Assembly (NCBI GenBank): GCA_018304635.1
Contig: JAGVVW010000003.1
Location: 1-49,962, forward strand
Direction: 5' to 3'
Origin: Candidatus Aenigmatarchaeota archaeon
Lineage (GTDB): Archaea > Aenigmatarchaeota > Aenigmatarchaeia > GW2011-AR5 > JACRMX01
Length of the DNA: 49,962 nt
Part shown: piece by piece, positions 15,660 to 23,428 of the stretch
Position numbering within the stretch: the stretch's first letter is position 1
Layout of the letters: every line of letters starts with the position of its first letter
Notes under the pieces: model-generated
What the model was told of the DNA's origin: nothing
What the model saw: the letters and a program-made list of their open reading frames with translations, nothing else
The model's database searches: none
Program-made: the position numbers and the translations under genes

Positions 15660-15784
15660 TGGTGAAATCTATATTTATTACTCTTTTAATACTTGTGTTC
15701 GAAAATGAGTCGTGGGAAATTTTTCCTACTCATGGGAAAAAGAATAAAAAGGCGAACGCTACATAACACCCTGACGAATCGCCA

Positions 15785-15907
15785 CTATGTGTTAAGAAAA
15801 GGAAAGGTTTCACCTGTATCTGTCTCTGTCACTCTTTTTACAACATTCAAATCTTTCTTATTATGAATTCCGTAGTAATGTACTGAACATACTTCAACAA
15901 TTTTCAT
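15785..15907 (-). CDS. micro-protein, 40 aa, good ribosome-binding site
   Basis: Reads ATG 15907 to TAG 15785, with GGAGGT eight bases before the start. Residues include VCSVHYYGIHNKKDLNVVK and a C-terminal TETDTGETFPFLNT. The start overlaps the end of a frame from the preceding micro-gene. No family recognised. It is the last member of a run of four tiny minus-strand genes. Confidence 0.5.
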   Translation of the reverse strand: MKIVEVCSVHYYGIHNKKDLNVVKRVTETDTGETFPFLNT

Positions 15908-15911
15908 ATAA

Positions 15912-15992
15912 TTACCTCCAACCTGTCGTGTAAAACAACGAAATATTTTCTCTGTTCTTTTGTAAATCCATTATTGTAAATCCATTACTCAT
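15912..15992 (-). pseudogene. micro-gene disrupted by a 14-bp tandem duplication
   Basis: From ATG 15992 the present frame gives 26 residues. If one copy of the 14-bp duplication at 15960-15987 is removed, the frame becomes MSNGFTKEQRKYFVVLHD and so on, ending in a TGA that overlaps the next ATG in an ATGA arrangement. The undamaged reading looks more coding-like, so the duplication appears recent. Confidence 0.4.
15960..15987. repeat. perfect 14-bp tandem duplication
   Basis: TTGTAAATCCATTA occurs twice in direct tandem (15960-15973, 15974-15987). Because 14 is not a multiple of three it shifts the frame of the micro-gene it lies in. Confidence 0.85.
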
Positions 15993-15997
15993 CTTAC

Positions 15998-16123
15998 TCA
16001 CTTCCTGCTTGCAAATTCTTTACCACAAAATCCGCAGAATACAAGACCCCGAGCTTCCACTATGCGGCCTTCTTTACAGCTTCTACAATGTTTTATTCCT
16101 GACATAAAAATCGCCTTAATCAT
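15998..16123 (-). CDS. micro zinc-ribbon protein, 41 aa (or 35 aa)
   Basis: ATG 16123 to TGA 15998, or start at the internal Met at 16105. It contains CRSC and CGFCG pairs spaced by about 14 residues (KHCRSCKEGRIVEARGLVFCGFC is split as CRSC-x14-CGFC), a rubredoxin-like zinc knuckle. It lies between two other tiny frames on the same strand. Role unknown. Confidence 0.55.
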   Translation of the reverse strand: MIKAIFMSGIKHCRSCKEGRIVEARGLVFCGFCGKEFASRK

Positions 16124-16242
16124 CACCCAAAACACCTAATGTCTTTTCTGCAATTCTTTCACACTATGGTCATGGGCCGGGGTGAATCGTATAATCTGAT
16201 ATTGTGTTCACTTATTTCATATGCACTGGTTAATTGAATCAT
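16116..16242 (-). pseudogene. micro-gene with apparent frameshift
   Basis: An AGGTGA ribosome-binding site precedes ATG 16242. The frame gives 27 residues (ending PRPMTIV) and stops at TGA 16159-16161. A shift of one base at that point opens CERIAEKTLGVLGDD and ends at a TAA that overlaps the ATG of the next micro-gene, the pattern expected of coupled genes. Either a 27-aa peptide or a broken gene of about 42 aa. Confidence 0.35.
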
Positions 16243-16285
16243 ATACTATTCACCTTTTTTAATCAGATATTACTACTACCGAAAA

Positions 16286-16294
16286 GTATTAAAA
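16286..16294 (-). promoter_or_regulatory. TATA-like box for the micro-gene cluster
   Basis: On the minus strand TTTTAATAC is preceded by CGAAAAACC, a BRE-like sequence, about 44 bases before ATG 16242. It could drive the run of micro-genes from 16242 to 15785. Confidence 0.4.
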
Positions 16295-16527
16295 GGTTTT
16301 TCGCTTCTTAAAGGTAGTTATTTCATTAGTTCAAACTCGGATATTCTTATAACATATGTATTTATCGTAAAAATGACATCAAATTCCTTTCAGTATAACC
16401 CGATCACGACACACGCAACCAGAATCCGGTGGGATTGTGTTCCCACTAACATATCTATATATCTCCAAAGAATAAAAGCTTTGCGTAAATCCTACCTAAT
16501 TTTCGTAACGTGTATTTTCAAAAATAT

Positions 16528-16581
16528 ATTCAGCAAACTGAATGCAAAATACTTTCACATTCAGCAAACTGAATGCAAAAT
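16528..16581. repeat. two 23-bp perfect direct repeats, each with an internal dyad, 31 bp apart
   Basis: The same 23 bases occur at 16528-16550 and 16559-16581. Each contains the inverted repeat TTCAG-CAAA-CTGAA. The 31-bp spacing is about three helical turns, so two protein dimers would sit on the same DNA face. The pair lies immediately upstream of a TATA-like box, the layout of an operator. Confidence 0.8.
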
Positions 16582-16586
16582 AAAAC

Positions 16587-16594
16587 TTTAAATA
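16587..16594 (+). promoter_or_regulatory. TATA-like box for the acidic-microprotein/trm5 operon
   Basis: TTTAAATA on the plus strand, six bases after the second 23-bp repeat and about 47 bases before ATG 16641. An activator or repressor bound to the repeats would contact TFB/TBP directly. Confidence 0.55.
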
Positions 16595-16640
16595 TTCTAA
16601 ATATACAAAATCAAATACATTTGAAAAGAGAGGTATCCTT

Positions 16641-16739
16641 ATGAAAAAATTCGAAGATGATTATGAAAGTGATCCATTCGACGATGATGATTTTGATGAA
16701 GAAGAAGATGACGACTCTTTCCCCGAGGATGAAGAATGA
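16641..16739 (+). CDS. ultra-acidic microprotein, 32 aa, coupled to trm5
   Basis: GAGAGG lies about ten bases before ATG 16641. The peptide starts MKKFEDDYESDPF and then consists almost wholly of Asp and Glu with a few Phe, Ser and Pro. About 20 of its 32 residues are acidic. Its TGA overlaps the ATG of the tRNA methylase gene (ATGA), so the two are co-translated. It could mimic nucleic acid or bind a basic partner, but this is speculation; no family is known to me. Confidence 0.65.
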   Translation: MKKFEDDYESDPFDDDDFDEEEDDDSFPEDEE

Positions 16740-17560
16740 AGTTAAAACAAAAACTGAAAAGCATTGTTCCGGAATGCTTGTTTGATTTTATTCCGAATTC
16801 TTTTGACATTCTGGGAAGCGGGGAAAGGGCAATAATTATTATTGATCTTCCCAGCGAACTAAAGAAGTACAAAAAACAGGTTGCTGAAGCTCTTCTTGAA
16901 TTGTATAAAAACGCTGTTTGCATTCTGAATAGAACACACAGCCGCGAGGGTATGTTCAGAAATTATAAATATGAAATTCTTACTGGTTCAAATGACACAG
17001 AAGTCATACATAAGGAACATGGATTAAGGTTTTTAGTTGATCCGCGAAAAGCTTATTTTTCCTGCCGGGAATCAACAGAACGCAGCAGATTGCAGCAGCT
17101 TGTGAAAACTACAGATAATGTAATGGTATTTTTTGCTGGTATCGGGCCAATACCTGTCTATCTGGCAAAAAAATGCCGCAGGGTTGTTGGTATAGAAACC
17201 AACCCAAAAGCTGTGGAATATTTTAAGGAAAATATAAGGTTAAACAAGCTGAACAATGTTGAAGCTGTATCAGGTGATGTCAGGGTAAAAATTGAAAAAT
17301 TCTCCGGCAAGTTTGACCGTGTTTTTATGCCACTGCCGCATGAAGCTTTGAATTATCTGGATGAAGCTGTCAGCTGCCTGAAGCACAGAGGAATTATCCA
17401 TATTTATTTCTTTTCAGGCGAGGATGAATTGAAAGAAAAGCAGAAAGAAATCAGGAAACTGATTCGCGGTAAAGTAAGTTTCAGAAAGCCCCAGAAAGTT
17501 TTGCCATGGGGACCCGGAATATATAAATATAGGCTGGATATTGAGGTGGAGAAATCCTGA
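16736..17560 (+). CDS. trm5: Trm5-family tRNA (guanine37-N1) methyltransferase
   Basis: 274 residues. An N-terminal D2-like region is followed by YFSCRESTERSRLQQL, then SAM motif I VFFAGIGPIPVYLAKK (about residues 137-152), the acidic motif VVGIETNPKAVEYF and motif IV DRVFMPLPHEALNYLDEA, all typical of the Trm5/Taw group that methylates or modifies G37 of tRNA. The MPLP form replaces the NLP of some Trm5s. The N-terminal D1 domain seems reduced. Wybutosine enzyme Taw2 is the alternative assignment. Confidence 0.85.
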   Translation: MKLKQKLKSIVPECLFDFIPNSFDILGSGERAIIIIDLPSELKKYKKQVAEALLELYKNAVCILNRTHSREGMFRNYKYEILTGSNDTEVIHKEHGLRFLVDPRKAYFSCRESTERSRLQQLVKTTDNVMVFFAGIGPIPVYLAKKCRRVVGIETNPKAVEYFKENIRLNKLNNVEAVSGDVRVKIEKFSGKFDRVFMPLPHEALNYLDEAVSCLKHRGIIHIYFFSGEDELKEKQKEIRKLIRGKVSFRKPQKVLPWGPGIYKYRLDIEVEKS

Positions 17561-17605
17561 AAACATTTCCTATTGTTCATCCTTGTGGTAAAGTTCCAGG
17601 AATAA

Positions 17606-17779
17606 TTAGCATGTCTTTAACTCCTTGAGGAAATTATTTTTAGTTTTAGTCTCAAATCTACCTTTATCACGTTCCTGCCAGGCTTTTTCAGTTCTATCTG
17701 CAAATTCGAAATCTTTTTTCAAGTCATTTGCTATGCTTCTCATATTTCTCATTATAATTCTTCCACGGTCCTTTACCAT
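17606..17779 (-). CDS. small antitoxin-like protein
   Basis: About 57 residues from the Met at 17779; the frame also opens at 17797, but a TATA-like TTTAAA at about 17800 suggests the inner start. The pattern NDLKKDFEFADRTEKAWQERDKGRF then NFLKELKTC, two helices with a conserved Trp and a C-terminal FLKEL motif, resembles small archaeal antitoxin-like proteins. No toxin gene lies beside it. Function is a guess. Confidence 0.45.
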   Translation of the reverse strand: MVKDRGRIIMRNMRSIANDLKKDFEFADRTEKAWQERDKGRFETKTKNNFLKELKTC

Positions 17780-17826
17780 TAAAAACTCATCTCCCACATT
17801 TAAAGGTTTAGGACTATTTAATATCC

Positions 17827-18285
17827 ATGGAAGAATGTCTTTTCTGCAAAATTGCAGCTGGAAAAATTCCCATTAAAAGAGTCTACGAAGATGAACATAC
17901 CGTGGCTTTTTTGGATATTAATCCTGCCAGCGAAGGCCATACTCTGGTAATTCCAAAAAAACATGCTGCGACAATCATGGAAATGGACGAGGATGACCTG
18001 AAACATCTTAGTTCAACTGTCAGGAAACTGAGCAGTCATATCATGAGTGTATTGAAGCCGGAAGGAATAAATATTCTTCAGAATAATGGCAAAGCTGCTG
18101 GCCAGCTTGTGCATCATGTTCATTTTCATATAATTCCGAGAAATGAGGGCGATAAAATCACAATAGCATTTCCGCGCGGGCAGACAGATGAAACTGGACT
18201 GGAAACGACGAAACTAAAGATTGCCATTACTTCTTCTGGGAATAAACAACAAAGCCATTCTGTAAAAGGGGCATTTGGTTTTTAA
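17827..18285 (+). CDS. HIT-family nucleotide hydrolase/transferase
   Basis: 152 residues. N-terminal CLFCKIAAGKIPIKRVYEDE and the catalytic histidine triad HHVHFHIIPR (about residues 97-106) identify the Hint-like branch, which hydrolyses AMP-linked substrates such as AMP-lysine. The final 30 residues (after FPRGQTDE) are variable. The ATG lies close to a TATA-like TATTTAATA, so the mRNA may be leaderless. It is divergent from the antitoxin-like gene and upstream of the CO dehydrogenase gene with a 48-base gap. Confidence 0.88.
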   Translation: MEECLFCKIAAGKIPIKRVYEDEHTVAFLDINPASEGHTLVIPKKHAATIMEMDEDDLKHLSSTVRKLSSHIMSVLKPEGINILQNNGKAAGQLVHHVHFHIIPRNEGDKITIAFPRGQTDETGLETTKLKIAITSSGNKQQSHSVKGAFGF

Positions 18286-18333
18286 TTCAGGAATTTCAAG
18301 TTTTTTATAAGAAACAGTGCGTATGAATTAATT

Positions 18334-19848
18334 ATGGTAAAAAAGAATATAGAACTGCTGCCAGAAAGACTAAAAATGGAGCCATGTCCTATCGGAAAAA
18401 ATGGATTTTGCTGCAAAACATGTTTAATGGGACCATGCAGAATTATGAGTCATAATCAAAAAGGTGTATGCGGCGCATCACAGGATCTGGTTGCAGCACG
18501 TAACATTCTAAGATTTACTGCTGGCGGAACAGCTGCGCATTGCGGTCATAGTTATCATTTACTAAAATATCTTGGGAAAAAATACTCTAAGAATTATATA
18601 AAACACAAAGCTCCTCCATATCTTTACAAGCTTTGGAAAGAGCTTGATATTGTTCCGGAAATAACACTTGAGCATTTCAAAGATATATCCGAAGCAATGC
18701 ATGTTTCAACAATGGGTGTTAATGCAGATTATCAGGATGTTCTCAAGTGGTGCATGAGACTCGGTATAATAGACGGTTATTATGGTTTATATCTTGCGAC
18801 AGAACTGGAAGATAAAAAGTTCGGAAAACCGAAAATCAGGAAAGGTGAAATGGACCTTTCGTGTATTGATCCAAAAAAAATTAATATAGCTGTTCACGGA
18901 CATGAGCCAATGCTTGCTGAGGCGCTTGTGATTGAGGTGAAAAAACATAATAATATTAATTTAGTTGGAGTTTGCTGCACTGGTGCTGCGCTTCTTAGCC
19001 GTCATGGTATACCAATTGCAGCACATTTTGTATTACAGGAAAATGTTATTACTACAGGCATAATAGATGCAATGGTAGTTGATACCCAGTGTATTATGCC
19101 ATCACTCTCAGACTTATGTGATTGTTATCATACAAAGCTTATCACTACCAATGAGATCGCAAGAATACCCAATGCATTGCATATGCCAGTAACAAACCTG
19201 CACAGTGCACGGGTTGCTGCCAGGAATATTATCAAGGAGGCTGTGGCTAATAAAAATCATAGAGGAAAGAATATAAATATTCAGAGTGAAAGAAAGCGTG
19301 TTGTAATAGGTTTTACTGAAGATAATATCGATACAAACAAGCTTGCAGACATGATACAGTCCAAAAATATAAAAGGTATTATAGCTGTGATAGGATGCGT
19401 AAATCCAAGAGTTGATTGTGATGCATGGATAAAAACATTTGAGCGCCTGAGTAAAGATTATATCATTTTTACAACGGGGTGTGTGGCATTTGAATTTGGC
19501 AGTCGTGGTTTACTGGATGGTGAACGATTTTTTCATTTAGGATCATGTGTCAACAACGCACGAATCGCAGAGATATTCAAGCGCATTGCTGATAAATTTA
19601 ACAAGAAAATCACTGATATGCTGTTTCTGGTTTCGTGTCCTATGCCTATGAGCGAGAAATCGATCGCCATAGGATTTTTCTTCGCAAGCCTTGGAGTTGA
19701 TGTACATTATGGCTATCCGTTTCTTATAAGCTCGGATACACACGTATCTGGTTTTTTGGAAAATGTACTAAAGAATAAATTCAAAAGCAGGGTGTTTATG
19801 GATGTTGACCCGGAATCATTTTATAGAAAAATTGCTTTCGTTATTTAA
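18334..19848 (+). CDS. cooS: compact Ni-dependent carbon monoxide dehydrogenase (CooS-like)
   Basis: 504 residues against roughly 620-640 for typical CooS. All metal ligands I can align are present. For the D and B clusters these are Cys18, Cys26, Cys27, Cys30, Cys35 and Cys46. For the NiFe4S4 C cluster they are His188 (VHGHEP), Cys214/215, Cys253 (TQC), Cys355, Cys383 (TTGC) and Cys405 (GSC). The catalytic Lys lies in SEKSIAIG (Lys442). The missing length is mainly in the N-terminal helical domain, with shorter losses later. The enzyme interconverts CO and CO2. No CooF, CooC or acetyl-CoA synthase gene is adjacent. Confidence 0.88.
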   Translation: MVKKNIELLPERLKMEPCPIGKNGFCCKTCLMGPCRIMSHNQKGVCGASQDLVAARNILRFTAGGTAAHCGHSYHLLKYLGKKYSKNYIKHKAPPYLYKLWKELDIVPEITLEHFKDISEAMHVSTMGVNADYQDVLKWCMRLGIIDGYYGLYLATELEDKKFGKPKIRKGEMDLSCIDPKKINIAVHGHEPMLAEALVIEVKKHNNINLVGVCCTGAALLSRHGIPIAAHFVLQENVITTGIIDAMVVDTQCIMPSLSDLCDCYHTKLITTNEIARIPNALHMPVTNLHSARVAARNIIKEAVANKNHRGKNINIQSERKRVVIGFTEDNIDTNKLADMIQSKNIKGIIAVIGCVNPRVDCDAWIKTFERLSKDYIIFTTGCVAFEFGSRGLLDGERFFHLGSCVNNARIAEIFKRIADKFNKKITDMLFLVSCPMPMSEKSIAIGFFFASLGVDVHYGYPFLISSDTHVSGFLENVLKNKFKSRVFMDVDPESFYRKIAFVI

Positions 19849-19898
19849 ATCTTCAGCACATTATTTTATCACAGTAATCCATAGTTATGGTGATTCGT

Positions 19899-21293
19899 AT
19901 GAAAGAAAAACTTCAGAAAATAAATAATTATGAATGGATCATTCCGAAATCAGCGCGAACAGGAATGAATGCTGATGCCAAAATTATAGCTTCTGAAACA
20001 ATGCTGAAATCTATTGAAGATGAAGCTGTGCAGCAGCTGACAAATGTAGCTATGCTGCCGGGTGTTATTAATCCTGTTGTCGGTTTGCCTGACATGCACT
20101 GGGGTTATGGCCTGCCAATGGGTGCTGTTGGTGCATTTGATGCTGAAAAAGGAATAATATCGTCTGGTTTGTGCGGTTTTGACATCAACTGCGGCATTAA
20201 TCTTATACGGACAAACCTCACTGTTAAAGATATTGAACAGAAAAAAAAGGAACTGATAGATGCATTGTACAATAAGGTTCCTGTTGGAGTCGGAAGCAAG
20301 GGGAAATTGAGATTATCTTCTTCAGAATTAGATGAAGTTTTAATAAAAGGTTCTGCATGGGCTGTTAAAAATGGTTATGGTACTGCTGAAGACCTGAAAG
20401 CTACAGAAGAAGGTGGCTATATGGAAGGTGCTGACCCTTCCAAAGTTTCAGATACAGCAAAACAGAGAGGGGTTCCACAACTTGGAACATTAGGTGCTGG
20501 AAATCATTTTTTAGAGGTTCAGGGTGTTACTGATATATTTGATGCAAGTTGGGGTGTTGAAAAAAAAGACCAGATTATGATAATGATTCACTGCGGCTCC
20601 CGCGGTCTGGGCCATCAGGTTGCCACGGATTATCTGAAAATTCAGGAACAGGCTGTCAGAAAATATAACATCAAAATACCCGACAGACAATTAGCATGTG
20701 CACCTGCAACATCAAAAGAAGGACAGGATTTCTTTGCTGCAATGAAATGTGCTGTAAATTATTCTTTTGCGAACCGCCAGGTTATGACACATTGGGTAAG
20801 AGAGGTTTTTGAAAATGTTTTTAAGAAAACATGGAAGGATATGAATATGCACACTGTTTATGGTATATGCCATAATATTGTAAAATTAGAAGAGCATACA
20901 ATTAACGGAGAAAAAAAGAAAGTTTATGTTCATAGGAAAGGAGCTACAAGAAGTTTTCCTGATTTGCCTGTATTAATAGCAGGTTCAATGGGTACATCTT
21001 CGTATTTATTGAAAGGAACTGAAAAAGCTCTTCAACTCTCTTTTGGTAGCTCAGCGCACGGAGCTGGAAGAACAATGTCCCGTGAGCGTGCGATCAAAGA
21101 GCACAAAGGCGAGCATGTCCAAAGAGATCTTGCACAAAAAGGAATATTAGCAAAAGCACCTAAATTTATAAGCCTGGCAGAAGAAGCACCAAGAGCATAC
21201 AAAGACATAGAAACTGTTATTGAAACTGTGCATAATTCAGGAATTTCAACAAAGGTTGCGAGAATGAGGCCACTTGGTGTTATTAAGGGATAG
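19899..21293 (+). CDS. rtcB: RtcB RNA ligase
   Basis: GTP-dependent ligase joining 2',3'-cyclic phosphate or 3'-phosphate to 5'-OH ends, the archaeal tRNA-splicing ligase. GFDINCGINLIRTNL near residue 80 carries the metal-binding Asp and Cys; GAGNHFLEVQ and MIHCGSRGLGHQ hold metal-ligand histidines; RKGATRSFPD and SSAHGAGRTMSR include the His that receives GMP. No intein interrupts it. GGTGA at 19889-19893 favours ATG 19899 over ATG 19887. Length about 464 aa is normal. Confidence 0.95.
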   Translation: MKEKLQKINNYEWIIPKSARTGMNADAKIIASETMLKSIEDEAVQQLTNVAMLPGVINPVVGLPDMHWGYGLPMGAVGAFDAEKGIISSGLCGFDINCGINLIRTNLTVKDIEQKKKELIDALYNKVPVGVGSKGKLRLSSSELDEVLIKGSAWAVKNGYGTAEDLKATEEGGYMEGADPSKVSDTAKQRGVPQLGTLGAGNHFLEVQGVTDIFDASWGVEKKDQIMIMIHCGSRGLGHQVATDYLKIQEQAVRKYNIKIPDRQLACAPATSKEGQDFFAAMKCAVNYSFANRQVMTHWVREVFENVFKKTWKDMNMHTVYGICHNIVKLEEHTINGEKKKVYVHRKGATRSFPDLPVLIAGSMGTSSYLLKGTEKALQLSFGSSAHGAGRTMSRERAIKEHKGEHVQRDLAQKGILAKAPKFISLAEEAPRAYKDIETVIETVHNSGISTKVARMRPLGVIKG

Positions 21294-21411
21294 ACAGGGA
21301 ATAAAACTAAATGGGAATATGTGGGAAATAAGTGGAGATCGTCGGGTGTTATTAAAGGAATAAATAATTTTGTGCTGTAAATAATTAAGGTGATGCATAT
21401 GAGTATTTTTG

Positions 21412-21558
21412 ATGAGTTTAGAGAAGGAGCAGAACAAAATAATACAGATTCAGGATTTGGAAAATGAACATCCGGAAGCTGCTACAATCATAGCCAATAA
21501 AATTAGATCGGGTTATGGTGAATTGATTAGATATCTAAAAGGTGCTGGCTATATGTGA
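21412..21558 (+). CDS. possible small protein, 48 aa
   Basis: ATG 21412 to TGA 21558, with a helical, coding-like sequence (MSLEKEQNKIIQIQDLENEH and a C-terminal GYGELIRYLKGAGYM). A stronger ribosome-binding sequence AAGGTGATG precedes another ATG at 21399 in a different frame that yields only 22 residues. Either the 48-aa frame is the gene or a frameshift joins the two. The remaining part of 21294-21725 holds AT-rich sequence, a short echo of the rtcB 3' end (GGTGTTATTAA) and no other gene I can support. Confidence 0.4.
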   Translation: MSLEKEQNKIIQIQDLENEHPEAATIIANKIRSGYGELIRYLKGAGYM

Positions 21559-21725
21559 AAATAAGTCTTGTGGATTTTTTCATCTTTTTTATTCATTGAA
21601 AATAGGGTAATATGCGAATCGAAGATTTGCCAAAGTCTATAAAAAAGAATAATATGCTATGAAATCGCTATATGTTTTTTCTTTTGGCAACTTACATTTT
21701 CTTTTTTACAAAAAATAAAAGGCAG

Positions 21726-23132
21726 CTAGCGCCAGAAAGGACGTGGTGTTGCTATTCCTAAAACATCAGCACCCAGATTAGAACTTATCTGCCCGGCATA
21801 TTCAAATGTTCCATTACCTAAACCACGAGCCCAATATGCACTGTTTCTGTTATATGTTACATAAACCATGTCAAGCTTTCCATCCATATTAAAATCAAAA
21901 ACATCAAGTGCATTCACCCTACTCAGACTGCTATCTGAATAAACAATCACAGGCTGGTCAAAATCATTGTCTGTATTCTTAAAAAACAATATCTGCGGAT
22001 TATCAGTATTGGAAGGGTTTGTGATTATATCAAAAAACCCGTCATTGTTGAAATCTCCCGTAGCAACACCATATGATTCTGCACTTGAAACAGCAATTAT
22101 ATGGCCGCTGTTATCAAAGTTTCCATGACAATCTCCTTCAAACCATCCGATTCTGCCATCATTGTAAGCATCAGCTACAATATCTTTGCAGCCATCATTA
22201 TTAAAATCAGCTGCATCTTTACCCATTCCAGTAACACCACCTGCAGGAGAAAATATCTTTTGTTCGAATGTCCTGTTCTTATTGTTCAGAAATACATTAT
22301 AAATATTATTGTTTCCGGAAACAACAAAATCCATATATCCGTTATTGTCAAAATCAGCTGTTGCCATATCCATTATTCTCGGAAGAATTGTCTTTCCCGG
22401 AACTGATGGAACAGAAACATCTATGTTTCCTATTAAAACACCGGGTTCATACGGTATTCCGTTGCTGTAAAATATATAAATTTTTCCAATACCATCTTGT
22501 ATATCTCCTCCGACAAAATCATTGTCCCCATCATTATCAAAATCAGCCATTGAGTTTCCCCATGAACCTGTTCCGGATTTATCTTCAACAAATATTGGCG
22601 AACCAAATGTTCCATTGGCAAGCTCAATAACATACCATTTGGCAAGCCTGTCAGATGTTACAACAAAAAACCTTTCTTTTTTGTAAATACTGGCAGACCC
22701 GCTGATACTTGGGTCTGAAGCACTGAAAACACGCAATCCACCGGGAGTGCTGACTGATACTTCATTTACAAAACGTATTCCTCCATATGGATTATTCATG
22801 GATATTGGAGCACTAAATCCTCCAACACCCGGTGATAGTGTCAGATTAAAGCCGTTCGTTTCATTAGTGAAAGAAATGAGTTTATTATCCAGATAAAAAT
22901 AGATATCTGTCAGGTTCGTTGAACCACAATTACGGAGATAAATTTTATTTCCATTCATGCCTTCAATCCTGACACATTCTGTGATTTTCTCAATTTCTGA
23001 AACCATAGCTGTTTTGGATTTTGTTCCAAGTATATCCATTACATCAGTCATAAACCTGAATGATAATGCTGCCAGAACGCAAACTAAAACTATGATAAGT
23101 ATAAGTGATATCACAGGAGTAATGCCTTTCAT
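21726..23132 (-). CDS. pilin-signal surface protein with FG-GAP/VCBS repeats
   Basis: About 468 residues from the Met at 23132. The N-terminus MKGITPVISLILIIVLVCVL is the class III, prepilin-type signal and hydrophobic helix also seen in the pilin at 49169. A beta-rich domain (to about residue 165) leads to five or six FG-GAP blades with Ca-binding loops DFDNDGDND, DFDNNGYMD, DFNNDGCKD, DFNNDGFFD and DFNMDGKLD, which would form a beta-propeller. Such a protein could be a tip adhesin on a pilus-like fibre. No secretion ATPase is nearby. Confidence 0.75.
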   Translation of the reverse strand: MKGITPVISLILIIVLVCVLAALSFRFMTDVMDILGTKSKTAMVSEIEKITECVRIEGMNGNKIYLRNCGSTNLTDIYFYLDNKLISFTNETNGFNLTLSPGVGGFSAPISMNNPYGGIRFVNEVSVSTPGGLRVFSASDPSISGSASIYKKERFFVVTSDRLAKWYVIELANGTFGSPIFVEDKSGTGSWGNSMADFDNDGDNDFVGGDIQDGIGKIYIFYSNGIPYEPGVLIGNIDVSVPSVPGKTILPRIMDMATADFDNNGYMDFVVSGNNNIYNVFLNNKNRTFEQKIFSPAGGVTGMGKDAADFNNDGCKDIVADAYNDGRIGWFEGDCHGNFDNSGHIIAVSSAESYGVATGDFNNDGFFDIITNPSNTDNPQILFFKNTDNDFDQPVIVYSDSSLSRVNALDVFDFNMDGKLDMVYVTYNRNSAYWARGLGNGTFEYAGQISSNLGADVLGIATPRPFWR

Positions 23133-23220
23133 GATAAATATATCGCCGGTGGGGGTATATAATATATTTTTCGTCAACATTTTTGCATAGTTATTGATTT
23201 CAAATCTTGCAAAAAGGTTG

Positions 23221-23428
23221 TTTGGCAGCTTTAAATTTTAATTTTTTCGAAATCTCTGACAAGATTTCGAGATTTCGGAAATTTAGAAATTTATCAAAAA
23301 TTTCCAAAACTCCAAAAAGGATTACACTTTTTTTCTTTTAATTTCGGCAATTTCATTGCATATATGATAATATTTTTCCGTTAACGCTTTTTGGTAGCTT
23401 TAAATTTTAATTCTCCAAAAAGGGTTAT
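23221..23428. repeat. duplicated promoter-like segment, one copy carrying a 66-bp hairpin insert
   Basis: A segment TTTGGYAGCTTTAAATTTTA occurs at 23221 and again at 23390. In the second copy it runs straight into CTCCAAAAAGG and the pus10 ATG. In the first, 66 bases (23244-23309) intervene, made of hairpins CGAAATC/GATTTCG and GGAAATTT/AAATTTCC, before CTCCAAAAAGG resumes at 23310. The TTTAAA core of each copy is TATA-like. Confidence 0.7.

Noticed and set aside
15740-15784. Hairpin GGCGA...TCGCC
   Set aside because: Only five pairs around a long loop; likely chance.
16159-16242. Selenocysteine at the TGA of the micro-gene
   Set aside because: The sequence after the TGA does not continue sensibly in that frame, and no SECIS-like structure is evident; a frameshift fits better.
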